A stretch of 64,000 nucleotides of DNA from Jiella soli. GTDB taxonomy: Bacteria > Pseudomonadota > Alphaproteobacteria > Rhizobiales > Rhizobiaceae. The translations under genes and the position numbers were made by a program. Where the stretch lies: assembly GCF_020615385.1 (NCBI RefSeq), contig NZ_JAJAVB010000022.1:90696-154695 (forward strand). The letters run 5' to 3'. The notes under the pieces were generated by a model. The model was not told the origin of the DNA and did not search any database. It was given only the letters and a program-made list of their open reading frames with translations. This document shows, in pieces, positions 20,777 through 29,158 of this stretch; within the stretch, counting starts at the first letter, position 1, and every line of letters begins with the position of its first letter.

Positions 20777-21946
20777 ATGCGCATCACCGACATCCGCGAG
20801 AAGACCGTGTCGATCGCGAGCCCGATCGCCAACGCCTTCATCGACTTCTCCAAGATGACCTGCTCGGTGGTCGCCGTGGTCACCGATCAGGTCCACGACG
20901 GCAAGCCGGTCATCGGCTTCGGCTTCAACTCCAACGGCCGCTACGGCCAGGGCTCGCTGATGCGCGAGCGCTTCATTCCGCGGCTGATGGAGGCGGATCC
21001 GGACACGCTGGTCGACCGGGACAACGCCAATCTCGACCCGTTCGCCATCTGGCGGACCATGATGACCAACGAGAAGCCGGGCGGCCACGGCGAGCGGTCC
21101 GTCGCCGTCGGCACGATCGACATGGCGGTCTGGGACGCCGTCGCGAAGATCGCGGGAACGCCGCTCTACCGGCTCCTCGCCGACCGCTACCGGAACGGCG
21201 TCGTAGACGACAGCGTCTGGGTCTATGCCGCCGGCGGCTACTATCATCCGGGCAAGGAGATCGAGGGCCTCAAGGACGAGTTCAAATCCTATCTCGACCG
21301 CGGCTACACGGTCTGCAAGATGAAGATCGGCCTCGTGCCGCTCGCCGACGACCTGAAGCGGATCGAAGCGGCGCTGGACGTGGTCGGCGGCGGCCAGAAC
21401 CTCTGCGTCGATGCCAACGGCCGGTTCGACCTTGAGACCGCGCTCGCCTATGCCAAGGCGCTCGAGCCGTATGATCTCTACTGGTACGAGGAGGCGGGCG
21501 ACCCGCTCGACTATGCGCTCCAGGCCGAGCTCTCGCGGAACTATTCCGGCCGCATGGCGACCGGCGAGAACCTCTTCTCGATGCAGGACGCCCGCAATTT
21601 GATCCGCCATGGCGGCATGAACAGAGACCAGGACGTCGTGCAGTTCGACTGCGCCCTCTCCTACGGCCTTGTCGAATACATGCGGACTCTCGACATGATG
21701 GCCGAGAACGGCTGGTCGTCCCGCCGCGTCGTGCCGCATGGCGGCCACCAGATGTCGCTCAACATCGCCGCCGGGCTCCATCTCGGCGGCAATGAATCCT
21801 ATCCGGACGTCTTCCAACCCTTCGGCGGCTTCGCCGACACGGTGGAAGTGAAGGACAGCCGTGTCGGCCTGCCGGACGTGCCGGGCGTCGGGTTCGAGGC
21901 AAAGTCGGCGCTGTACGCGCTGCTGAAGCGGGAGCTGGTGGATTAG
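20777..21946 (+). CDS. tarD: D(-)-tartrate dehydratase, enolase superfamily
   Basis: Dehydrates D-tartrate to oxaloacetate with Mg2+. The 389-residue protein matches the Bradyrhizobium enzyme in its catalytic layout as I remember it, shifted by one residue: K181-x-K183 (in CKMKIG), metal ligands D212, E238 and E264, and H321 in VPHGGH. ATG 20777 follows AAGGATC. Together with the TctCAB transporter and TtuC it makes a complete uptake-to-oxaloacetate route. The palindromic repeat copy 1 sits between ttuC and tarD, so part of the operon is separated by a strong RNA structure. Confidence 0.92.
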   Translation: MRITDIREKTVSIASPIANAFIDFSKMTCSVVAVVTDQVHDGKPVIGFGFNSNGRYGQGSLMRERFIPRLMEADPDTLVDRDNANLDPFAIWRTMMTNEKPGGHGERSVAVGTIDMAVWDAVAKIAGTPLYRLLADRYRNGVVDDSVWVYAAGGYYHPGKEIEGLKDEFKSYLDRGYTVCKMKIGLVPLADDLKRIEAALDVVGGGQNLCVDANGRFDLETALAYAKALEPYDLYWYEEAGDPLDYALQAELSRNYSGRMATGENLFSMQDARNLIRHGGMNRDQDVVQFDCALSYGLVEYMRTLDMMAENGWSSRRVVPHGGHQMSLNIAAGLHLGGNESYPDVFQPFGGFADTVEVKDSRVGLPDVPGVGFEAKSALYALLKRELVD

Positions 21947-21977
21947 GCCGAGGTTGATCGACTCAGCGCTCCGGCTG

Positions 21978-22615
21978 TCTGAAACAGAATACAATGAAAG
22001 TGTTTCAACTAGCGAATCCGAAGGGCGCCCATTCAATCAAGCCGCTGCCGCCTGATCGATCTTATAGGCGGCCATTCCAAAGCTTCAGCCTCATCGAAGG
22101 TAATTTCGATTGGCTCGATTGGCTCATTCGCAAGTGCTTCAGCTTCGGTTTGTCTGCTCCTCGGAATCGAAGCCGCCAAGGTACAATGTGGGAGCCATGT
22201 TCCTTCGCAATAGTGAGGATCGCAGCGATCGTCACCGACCATTGCCTGCACTTTTGCGTGGACTTCCAGCAGACGGGAATCTGGGCAAGGAGCCAGCCAA
22301 AGCACGGACACATCACCTTTGAATATCCGCATATGGTGGAATTTCAGAGAAAACGCCCGAACCCCATGAAACGCATGAAGGGCTTCTTCTAGACGCTTTT
22401 GATCGACGTCGTCATAGCGGACGAGGGTCAGATGAGGTGGATATCCTAACGTTGCGACGGATGGCTCAATTTCTAGCTCTGAAGCGCGCTCTACCGTTCG
22501 CCAAAAAGCAGGCGCCGCCTCGGATGATCGGATCGTGATTCCTCGCATGAAGAGATAGTTCGATATTTCATCACGATGATCAATCTGAAACAGACTTGGC
22601 AAATCTGTTTCAGAT
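21978..22615. repeat. TCTGAAACAGA repeats bracketing the 2H phosphoesterase gene
   Basis: TCTGAAACAGA occurs directly repeated at 21978–21988 and 22584–22594, on either side of the gene. The second copy is also one arm of a perfect 12-bp inverted repeat (22583–22594 and 22604–22615, 9-base spacer) upstream of the gene start. It may be an operator, or a mark of insertion. Confidence 0.6.
22033..22548 (-). CDS. 2'-5' RNA ligase/2H phosphoesterase family protein
   Basis: Protein of 171 residues with the two HxT/S-type motifs of the 2H phosphoesterase fold: HLTLV near residue 38 and HCTLA near residue 121. Such enzymes cut or join 2',5' or cyclic phosphodiesters in RNA or nucleotides; the substrate here is unknown. 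ATG 22548 (MRGITIRSS) is chosen although no strong ribosome site is visible; a TTG at 22635 would extend it. The gene and flanks are clearly lower in G+C than the neighbours, which suggests transfer. Confidence 0.75.
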   Translation of the reverse strand: MRGITIRSSEAAPAFWRTVERASELEIEPSVATLGYPPHLTLVRYDDVDQKRLEEALHAFHGVRAFSLKFHHMRIFKGDVSVLWLAPCPDSRLLEVHAKVQAMVGDDRCDPHYCEGTWLPHCTLAASIPRSRQTEAEALANEPIEPIEITFDEAEALEWPPIRSIRRQRLD

Positions 22616-22716
22616 CCAGGGCCACCAGCCCGCAAATTGCGATCTTCCGAAGGAGCCGCCGATCGTGCCTCAGTTCCGGCAACTGATCCGATTGCCCCGC
22701 TCCCAGACTTCCGCGA

Positions 22717-23712
22717 TCACACCGCCTGGATCGTCGCCATCACGTCGTCCTCGATCGCGATGCCCTCCGCCGCCGCCTGGCGGCGGCCCTCCTGGCCGCG
22801 GCGGCCGGGGATGCGGGTCTCGGGCTCGGAGGCGATCTCGGCGGCGAGCGCGCCGAAGCGCTGAAGGACGCCGTCGCCGCCCATCGCCTTGGGATCGATG
22901 ACCATCAGGAACTGGCCGAGCGCCGGCGGGGGGCCCTTGTCGTCGAAGAGCGAGGAGGCCTCGTAGGCGTAGTTCGCCCCGGTCATGCCGGCCGCGAGCA
23001 TTTCGACCATCAGCGCCAGTGCGGCGCCCTTGGCGTCGCCGGCGGGGACCATCGTCCCGGCGAGAGCGGCATCGGCGTCGGTGGTCGGATTGCCGTTCTT
23101 GTCGAGCGCCCAGCCCTCCGGGATCGCAGTGCCCTTCTGCTTGGCGGCCATCACCTTGCCGCGGGCGACCTTCGACAGCGACAGATCGATCACGATCGGA
23201 TCTTCGCCCGGCAGCGGCGCGGCAAAGGCGATCGGATTGGTGCCGAAGAGCGGCTTGGTGCCGCCCCAGGCCGCCATCGCGCCCGGCGCATTCGCCATCA
23301 TGATCGCGACGAGACCGGCCGAGGCGAAGCGCTCCACGGTCAACGCCAGGACGCCGGCGTGGTGGGAATTGCGGATCGCCGCCGCGGCAATGCCCGTCTC
23401 CGCGACCATCCGCGGCAGCTGCTCGACGGCGAGATCGAAGGCGGGAAAGGCGAAGCCGTTCTTCGCGTCGATCCTGAGAACGCCCGACCGGATCCGCTCC
23501 GACAGCGGGCTCGCCGTGCCGGCGACCTTGCCGACCTTGGCCTGCGCGCTGTAGGCGGCGACGCGCCTGAGGCCATGGCCGCCCTGCCCGCAGGCTTCCG
23601 CGGCGACGAGGGCGCGGGCGACCGAGGCCGCCTGCGCCTCGCCGACATTCGCGCGCTGCATGGCCTCGGCGACGAGGCCTTCCGCCTCGGCGATCGAAAG
23701 GGTCGTGGTCAC
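22717..23712 (-). CDS. comC: (R)-sulfolactate dehydrogenase, ComC/Ldh2 family
   Basis: NAD(P)-dependent dehydrogenase of the malate/L-lactate/sulfolactate (Ldh2) fold, 331 residues. It shows GQGGHGLRR, the catalytic-histidine block NSHHAGVLAL, and GGTKPLFGTNPIAFA. In sulfolactate degraders ComC and SlcC together interconvert the two sulfolactate enantiomers through sulfopyruvate. The GTG start overlaps the slcC stop by four bases (GTGA), so the two are coupled. The function rests on the suyAB and slcC context; ComC-type folds alone could also be malate or ureidoglycolate dehydrogenases. Confidence 0.8.
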   Translation of the reverse strand: MTTTLSIAEAEGLVAEAMQRANVGEAQAASVARALVAAEACGQGGHGLRRVAAYSAQAKVGKVAGTASPLSERIRSGVLRIDAKNGFAFPAFDLAVEQLPRMVAETGIAAAAIRNSHHAGVLALTVERFASAGLVAIMMANAPGAMAAWGGTKPLFGTNPIAFAAPLPGEDPIVIDLSLSKVARGKVMAAKQKGTAIPEGWALDKNGNPTTDADAALAGTMVPAGDAKGAALALMVEMLAAGMTGANYAYEASSLFDDKGPPPALGQFLMVIDPKAMGGDGVLQRFGALAAEIASEPETRIPGRRGQEGRRQAAAEGIAIEDDVMATIQAV

Positions 23713-24641
23713 TCGGGCTTCTCCAGATGCTTCAACACGTTCTCGGCGGTCACGCGGCTGACCCGGACGTTCGATTCCGCCGTCACGCCGGCGATATGCG
23801 GCGTCAGGATGAGGTTGGCGAGGCCCTCGAACTTCGCGCCGGCCTCCGCCGTCAGGGGTTCAGTCTCGAAGACGTCGAGTGCCGCGCCGCCGATCCGGCC
23901 GGCCCGCAGCGCCTCGGCGAGAGCCGCCTCGTCGACGACACCGCCGCGCGCCGTGTTGATCAGGATCGCCCCCTCCTTCATGGAGGCGATGGCGTCGGCG
24001 CCGATCATATGCCGGGTCTTGTCGGTCAGCGGCACATGCAGGCTGACGACGTCGGACGTCCTGATGAGGTCGGCAAGGTCGAGCCGTTCGCAGTCCGTCC
24101 AGGCCGCGTCGTCCTCCGGCAGGAACGGGTCGAAGGCGGCGATCGAGAAGCCTAAGACGCGGGCGCGTTTGGCCGCCTGCCGGGCGATCGCGCCATAGCC
24201 GACGAGGCCGAGGCGCTTGTCCATCGCCTCGCGGCCCATCAGCCGCTGGCGGGGCCACTCACCGGCCGCGACCTCGGCGGAGGCCGTGTAGGCGCCGCGC
24301 AGGAGCGTCAGCGCGGTCGACACGACATATTCGGCGACCGCAACATCGTTGGCGCCGGTGGCCGGATAAACAGCGACGTTCTTCTTGCGGCAGGCGTCGA
24401 GATCGATATTGTCGAGGCCGACGCCGAGCCGGCCGACGCAGCTGAGCGTCTCGGCGGCTTCGAGGAGCGCGGCCGTCACCTTGGTGCGGTTGCGCACGAC
24501 CAGCGCCCGGGCAGCCCGCACCGCTTCGGCGAGATCGTCCGGCCGGTCGACGAGGCCCGGATCGTAGAGCGTGTCGTGCCGGGCACTGATCATGCCCACC
24601 GCGGCCTCGTCCATGAATTCGGAAATGACGACCTCGGGCAT
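23709..24641 (-). CDS. slcC: (S)-sulfolactate dehydrogenase, 2-hydroxyacid dehydrogenase family
   Basis: D-isomer-type 2-hydroxyacid dehydrogenase of 310 residues that should oxidise (S)-sulfolactate to sulfopyruvate. Visible are MPEVVISEFMDEAAV, the Rossmann loop LGLVGYGAIA, the active-site arginine block NTARGGVVDEAAL, the glutamate region ALDVFETEPL and the catalytic histidine TPHIAG. ATG 24641 has CAGGAG at ideal spacing; a longer frame to 24809 has no support. Downstream comC overlaps it. Confidence 0.82.
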   Translation of the reverse strand: MPEVVISEFMDEAAVGMISARHDTLYDPGLVDRPDDLAEAVRAARALVVRNRTKVTAALLEAAETLSCVGRLGVGLDNIDLDACRKKNVAVYPATGANDVAVAEYVVSTALTLLRGAYTASAEVAAGEWPRQRLMGREAMDKRLGLVGYGAIARQAAKRARVLGFSIAAFDPFLPEDDAAWTDCERLDLADLIRTSDVVSLHVPLTDKTRHMIGADAIASMKEGAILINTARGGVVDEAALAEALRAGRIGGAALDVFETEPLTAEAGAKFEGLANLILTPHIAGVTAESNVRVSRVTAENVLKHLEKPE

Positions 24642-24733
24642 GGGTGGCTCCTGTCGGGTTTGCAGTCGGGACGGTTGCGCGGCGGCCGCCGCAGAATTGG
24701 ATGATGTGAACGAGCGGAGACGCCGGCGCACGC

Positions 24734-24910
24734 GCGCCCCCTCTGTCCTGCCGGACATCTCCCCCACAAGGAGGGAGATCGATCTCGCGGAGACGCCTCG
24801 GCTAGCCATCTACGCTCGTGACCGCATGGACGTCGAACGACATGCGCCGCCGCTGAAGCTGTCGATCTCCCCCCTTGTGGGGGAGATGGGCGGCAGCCCA
24901 GAGGGGGGTG
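24734..24910. repeat. Palindromic intergenic repeat, copy 2
   Basis: Second copy of the ~177-bp element at 20547–20723, with the same outer GCCCCCTCTG/CAGAGGGGGGTG ends and internal CTCCCCCACAAGG…CCTTGTGGGGGAG arms. The arms are slightly decayed (one AAGGAGGG variant). The loop between arms differs completely from copy 1. It separates suyB from slcC. Confidence 0.88.
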
Positions 24911-24969
24911 TGACGGGCGCAAGCTTATGGAGACGAAGCCGGCGCCTTTCGGACGCCGGCCGCCGCAGA

Positions 24970-26148
24970 TCAAGCGCTGCGGTAGAGCTTGGTCATCACG
25001 AACTCGCGGTGGCCGAGGGCCTCCGCGGCGGTCATGCGGCCGTTCGCGGTGCGCATGATGTTGTCGATCAGCGCGTCGCCGGCCTGGTCGATGGTCATGT
25101 CGCGGCGCAGGATGCCGGTGACGTCGACGTCGATATGCTCCGACATCGTCCTAAGCGTGCGGGGATTGGCCGAGATCTTGATCACCGGGACGATCGGATT
25201 GCCGATGACATTGCCCTGGCCGGTCGGGAAGGTGTGGATCACATAGCCCGCCGCAGCCATCAGGGTCACGCACTCGGCCGCTGCCGAGGAGGTGTCCATG
25301 AAGTAGAGGCCCTTGCCCTTCTGGGGCGCCTCGGCCGGCTCCAGGATGTCGATGAACTGGCAGTCGCGGCCGATCTTCTCGAGATTGCCGAGCGCCTTTT
25401 CCTCGATCGTCGTCAGGCCGCCCTCGATATTGCCCTTGGTCGGCTGGGATTCGGAGAGATCGTTGGTCGCATGGGCGAAGATGACGTCGTCCTGATAGGC
25501 CTTCCACATCTTGTACCAGCGCTCGCCGACTTCCTCGTCGACGGCGCGGGTCTTGCAGATGTGCTCGGCGCCCGTGATCTCGGAGGTCTCGCCGAAGACG
25601 CCGTAGATGCCCTCCGGGATCAGCTTGTCATACATGTTGCCGACGGTCGGGCAGGAGCCGAGGCCGGTGGTCGTGTCGCTCTCGCCGCACTTGGTCGAGA
25701 TCCACAACTCGGAGACGTCGCACTCGGTCTTCTGCTGCTCGGTCGCCCACTGGACGAAGTCCTTCGCCTTGCGCGAGACGTCCATGATCGTCTTCAGGTC
25801 GCCATTCTGCTCGATCGAGAAGGCGGCGACGGGCTTGCCGGTCTCGGCGATGCCGTCGGCGATCTTCTGCGTCCAGCCGGGCTCGATGCCGACGACGATG
25901 CAGGCGGCGACGTTGGGGTTCGCGCCGGTGCCGATCATGGTGCGGAAGTGAAGGTCGAGATCGGCGCCGAACTGCAGCCGGCCATAGGCATGCGGCAGCG
26001 CCATCGTCCCCTTGATGTTGTTGGCGACGGCCTCGCAGGCCGCGTTGGAGATGTCGTCGACGGGCAGGATGACGACGTGGTTGCGCACGCCGACGCGGCC
26101 GTTCTCGCGCCGGTAGCCCATGAATTTGCGATTGGTGTTGATCGGCAT
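24970..26148 (-). CDS. suyB: (R)-3-sulfolactate sulfo-lyase large subunit
   Basis: UxaA-family lyase subunit of 392 residues. With SuyA it eliminates sulfite from (R)-sulfolactate to give pyruvate. Visible family blocks are [65 protein letters not shown] sequence, [18 protein letters not shown] and [13 protein letters not shown]. These resemble SuyB more than altronate dehydratase as I remember them, and slcC/comC nearby support it. ATG 26148 follows AGGAGG. Confidence 0.85.
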   Translation of the reverse strand: MPINTNRKFMGYRRENGRVGVRNHVVILPVDDISNAACEAVANNIKGTMALPHAYGRLQFGADLDLHFRTMIGTGANPNVAACIVVGIEPGWTQKIADGIAETGKPVAAFSIEQNGDLKTIMDVSRKAKDFVQWATEQQKTECDVSELWISTKCGESDTTTGLGSCPTVGNMYDKLIPEGIYGVFGETSEITGAEHICKTRAVDEEVGERWYKMWKAYQDDVIFAHATNDLSESQPTKGNIEGGLTTIEEKALGNLEKIGRDCQFIDILEPAEAPQKGKGLYFMDTSSAAAECVTLMAAAGYVIHTFPTGQGNVIGNPIVPVIKISANPRTLRTMSEHIDVDVTGILRRDMTIDQAGDALIDNIMRTANGRMTAAEALGHREFVMTKLYRSA

Positions 26149-26226
26149 GGCGATCTTCCTCCTGGAAAGGTCGGCTCCGGCCCCGGGGGCGCGGGAGCGT
26201 CTAGAAAAGGACGATAAGCCGCCGGC

Positions 26227-26514
26227 TCACCAGCGATTGGTCTTGAGGTTGTGGATGTGGACGTGGCCGCCCTTCTTCACGTCGGCCTTGAAGCGGCCGA
26301 TGTCCTCGCCGTACTTCACCGCCACGTCGCCGGCCGAAATGTCCTTCAGCGCCACCTTGTGGCCGATCGGCACGTCGTCATTGCAGGTCAGCCGGAAGGA
26401 GGAATTGTCGTGCGTGACGACGCAGAGCATGTCCGTGCCGGCCTTCAGATTCTCGACGACGACCACGCCGACATTGTCCTTGTGGTCGTGGACGAGCAGT
26501 TGCGGAATGCTCAT
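26227..26514 (-). CDS. suyA: (R)-3-sulfolactate sulfo-lyase small subunit
   Basis: SAF-domain partner of SuyB, 95 residues, with PIGHKVALKDISAGD and the C-terminal HVHIHNLKTNRW typical of the small subunit. ATG 26514 has GGGAG eight bases upstream. It is the first gene of a leftward transcript suyA–suyB–(repeat)–slcC–comC, with 78 bases between suyA and suyB. A palindromic operator lies 76 bases upstream of the start. Confidence 0.85.
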   Translation of the reverse strand: MSIPQLLVHDHKDNVGVVVVENLKAGTDMLCVVTHDNSSFRLTCNDDVPIGHKVALKDISAGDVAVKYGEDIGRFKADVKKGGHVHIHNLKTNRW

Positions 26515-26590
26515 GTACTTCGCTCCCATGGGTTGAGTGCCTTCGACCGGGTACATCTGCGGCCATCGTTCCCGCGTCTCGCGCATCCAG

Positions 26591-26604
26591 GTCTTATATA
26601 AGAC
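26591..26604. promoter_or_regulatory. GntR/UTRA operator between suyA and its regulator
   Basis: The perfect 14-bp palindrome GTCTTATATAAGAC lies in the divergent region. Its TATA centre and location suggest it overlaps one of the promoters and is the binding site of the divergent regulator. Confidence 0.65.
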
Positions 26605-26675
26605 ATAAAAGCTCTTTACATCCGCCTGTCAAGCGGGTTCGTATGGCCGCACGAGGGATGCGGAGCGACAGGCGC

Positions 26676-27404
26676 ATGGAGGACGACAGAGGCACGCCGG
26701 CCTTCCGGCCGCTATACCGGCAGGTGCGCGAGACGCTGGTGCAGCGGCTGATCGACGGCACCTGGACGCCGGGCATGCTGTTGCCGAGCGAGTTCCAGAT
26801 CGCCGCCGAGCTCGGTGTCAGCCAGGGGACGGTGCGCAAGGCGCTCGACGCCATGGCGGGGGAAAACCTCCTGGTGCGCCGGCAGGGCCGCGGGACCTTC
26901 GTGGCGATGCCCGAGGAAAGCCGGATCCTCTTCCAGTTCTTCCGCCTCGCAGCCGACGACGGCACCCGGCTGTTTCCCGAAAGCCGGGTCCATGGGCTCG
27001 CTCGCGAGCCCGCCGGGAATGTGGCCGCCGCGGCTCTCGCCATCGGCCCGAATGACGAAGTCTGGCGAATCGACCGGGTGCGCCATCTCGGCGGCCGGCC
27101 GGTCATCGTTGAGGAGATCGTCCTGCCGGTCGCCCGCTTTCCGACGCTTGCGGAGATGGAAGACATCCCCAACAACGTCTACGCGCTCTATTCCGAGCGC
27201 TTCCAGATCACCATCGGCCGCGCGATGGAGAAGCTCAAGGCCGACGCGGCCGACAATCCCACCGCCGAACGTCTCGGCTGCGCGCCGGGCCATCCGATCC
27301 TCGTCATCGAACGCGTCGCCTCGGCGCTCGACGGCTCGCCGGTGGAATGGCGCATCTCACGCTGCCTGACCGACGGCTTCCACTACCGCGCCGACCTGCG
27401 CTGA
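26676..27404 (+). CDS. GntR/UTRA (HutC-type) regulator of the sulfolactate operon
   Basis: Winged-helix regulator of 242 residues with the DNA-binding domain at about 10–75 (LYRQVRETLVQRLIDGTWTPG, SEFQIAAELGVSQGTVRKALD) and a UTRA ligand domain ending RISRCLTDGFHYRADL. ATG 26676 is preferred because it leaves the usual short lead before LYRQV; ATGs at 26643 and 26658 are possible. It is divergent from suyA across the palindromic operator, so it probably represses suyAB-slcC-comC and responds to a sulfonate. It could be called SuyR by context only. Confidence 0.85.
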   Translation: MEDDRGTPAFRPLYRQVRETLVQRLIDGTWTPGMLLPSEFQIAAELGVSQGTVRKALDAMAGENLLVRRQGRGTFVAMPEESRILFQFFRLAADDGTRLFPESRVHGLAREPAGNVAAAALAIGPNDEVWRIDRVRHLGGRPVIVEEIVLPVARFPTLAEMEDIPNNVYALYSERFQITIGRAMEKLKADAADNPTAERLGCAPGHPILVIERVASALDGSPVEWRISRCLTDGFHYRADLR

Positions 27405-27436
27405 CCGGCCAGCCCGCCCTCGCCCCCGGGACCCAT

Positions 27437-27465
27437 GCTCGCGCCGCGACTTCGGCGCCGCGAGC
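27437..27465. terminator. Hairpin between convergent gntR and serine hydrolase genes
   Basis: GCTCGCG (27437–27443) pairs with CGCGAGC (27459–27465) with a small inner stem. It lies in the 80-bp convergent gap and lacks a long T-run. Confidence 0.4.
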
Positions 27466-27484
27466 CTCCTTGCCCGCTGGCCGC

Positions 27485-28681
27485 TCAGGCGGCGGCGGGA
27501 AGCCTCATGCGATCATAGACCGCGGTCTCGAAATCGACATAGCCGCCGAACGAGGTCGCATCGGCGAAGGGGAAGATCTGCGTCGCCCAGAACCCGCCGA
27601 TCCCGTTTTGCCGGTCGATCCAGTAGTAGAGATTGGCGAGCCCCGCCCAGCCGAGCGAGCCGGCTGGGCGGCCGGTCGGTGCGACCGTGTCATTGACCAT
27701 GAAGCTGAGCGCCCAGGACTTCGACAGGCCGGGGAAGAACTCCGCGTCGTTCGACAGGGCCGGGATGACGCCGGGCAGGAGCTTGATCTTCATGTCGCCG
27801 AGACCGTTGCGGACCGCCATCTTCACCGTCTCCGGCTTCAGCACCTGGCCATTCTCGCCGGCCCCGTCGTTCAGCCACATGCGGATGAAGCGCACGTAGT
27901 CGCCGACGGTCGCATAGAGGCCGTGGCCGCCCATGTGCACTTCCGGCTCCTGCGGCAGTTCGAACCCCTTGAGCGGCCGCAGCGAGCCGTCTGCCTCGCG
28001 CTGATGGACCCGCGCCAAGCGCTCGCGCATCGAGGCCGTGAGAACGAAACCGGTGCTCGTCATGCCGAGCGGCGCGAAGATCCTCTCCTGAAACACCGCG
28101 CCCAGTCGCTTGCCGGTGACGGCTTCGATCACCTGGCCCGCCCAGTCCATATTGGAGCCGTATTCCCAGGCCTCGCCGGGATCGAACAGGAGCGGCGTCC
28201 TCAGCGAGGCCTTGCTGGCGGACACGACGCTCGGCTGGCCGTGTTCGACCGCCAGTCGATTGTAGGTCGTGTTGAAGAAATCATAGCCGAAGCCGGCGGT
28301 GTGAAGGAGCAGCATCCGGGTGGTGATGTCGCGCCTCGCAGGCCTCAGGCGCGGCTTGCCGGCCTCGTCGAAGCCCTCGATCACCTGCAGTTCGCCGATC
28401 TCCGGCACGTAGGTCTTCGCCGGAGCGTCGAGATCGAGGTCTCCGGTCTCGACGAGCTGCAGCGCAGCCGTCGCGGTGATCGCCTTGGTCGTCGAAAAGA
28501 TCGCGAAGACGGTGTCGGGCGTCATCGCCGGCCCTTCGCCGAGCACGCGCTCGCCCCTCGCGCCCTCGTAGATGTTGCGCTCGGCATCCGTCACCATGGC
28601 GACGACGCCCGGAACCCGCGGCGCCCCCGCAACCATCCGGTCGAGGACGCCGTCGAGGGTTTCCTGCAATGATTTGTCCAT
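27485..28681 (-). CDS. Beta-lactamase-fold serine hydrolase (esterase-like)
   Basis: Class C beta-lactamase/EstB-like serine hydrolase, 398 residues, with the nucleophile motif S63-TTK and the tyrosine motif Y174-GS in [11 protein letters not shown]. No signal peptide is visible, so a cytoplasmic esterase or amidohydrolase is more likely than an antibiotic resistance enzyme. The chosen ATG (28681, MDKSLQE) fits the family N-terminus; a longer frame to 29044 reads through non-coding sequence. It is convergent with the sulfolactate regulator. Confidence 0.8.
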   Translation of the reverse strand: MDKSLQETLDGVLDRMVAGAPRVPGVVAMVTDAERNIYEGARGERVLGEGPAMTPDTVFAIFSTTKAITATAALQLVETGDLDLDAPAKTYVPEIGELQVIEGFDEAGKPRLRPARRDITTRMLLLHTAGFGYDFFNTTYNRLAVEHGQPSVVSASKASLRTPLLFDPGEAWEYGSNMDWAGQVIEAVTGKRLGAVFQERIFAPLGMTSTGFVLTASMRERLARVHQREADGSLRPLKGFELPQEPEVHMGGHGLYATVGDYVRFIRMWLNDGAGENGQVLKPETVKMAVRNGLGDMKIKLLPGVIPALSNDAEFFPGLSKSWALSFMVNDTVAPTGRPAGSLGWAGLANLYYWIDRQNGIGGFWATQIFPFADATSFGGYVDFETAVYDRMRLPAAA

Positions 28682-29158
28682 GTCGTTTCCATCCCTTGGT
28701 TCATGCGGGCGTCGAGGATTCTGGTTTTCGTCCCGATCGTCCGCGCTTGAAAAGCATACCCCCGAGACCGGTCCGAAACGAGCCCTTGGCCTCCGCTCGG
28801 CGCCGGCCGATCGGAGACGGACGCGCAAGCGCTTTCTGCCGCGGCGGCCCGAAACTCCTTGCGGCCCGCGCGAGGGAGATCCCCTCAACTTTCCTCCACG
28901 CCTGTGATTGGCCTTCGCGCCGCATTGCGGTAAGCCGACTTTATCATTTCGGGCGCCCTGCCCTGGCGCCCATCCGCCTCCCTGAGACGATCGCCGGCCT
29001 CCGCCATCCGTCCGATCCAAGCCGCCGACCGCAACGCGGGCCACACCCGCATCGTGGCGGGCAAAGTCCGGCCCTCACTGGCCGCGTCCAAGGAACCGCC
29101 CGAATGCCCGATCAGCCCGACGCATCGGCCCGAATGTCGAAACTCTCTGCCGGCCGGC
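28682..29158. other. Divergent intergenic region
   Basis: About 480 bases between the serine hydrolase and the AbrB transporter. Frames here are shadow-like extensions of the neighbours. No clear operator, RNA or terminator was recognised. Confidence 0.5.

Noticed and set aside
20547..24910. Composite transposon bounded by the two palindromic repeats
   Set aside because: No transposase or target duplication is seen, and the repeats are internally palindromic elements rather than insertion sequences; the interval cuts through operons.
24970..26514. Altronate dehydratase large and small subunits
   Set aside because: The UxaA/SAF fold fits, but linkage to slcC and comC and the SuyB-like sequence favour sulfolactate sulfo-lyase.
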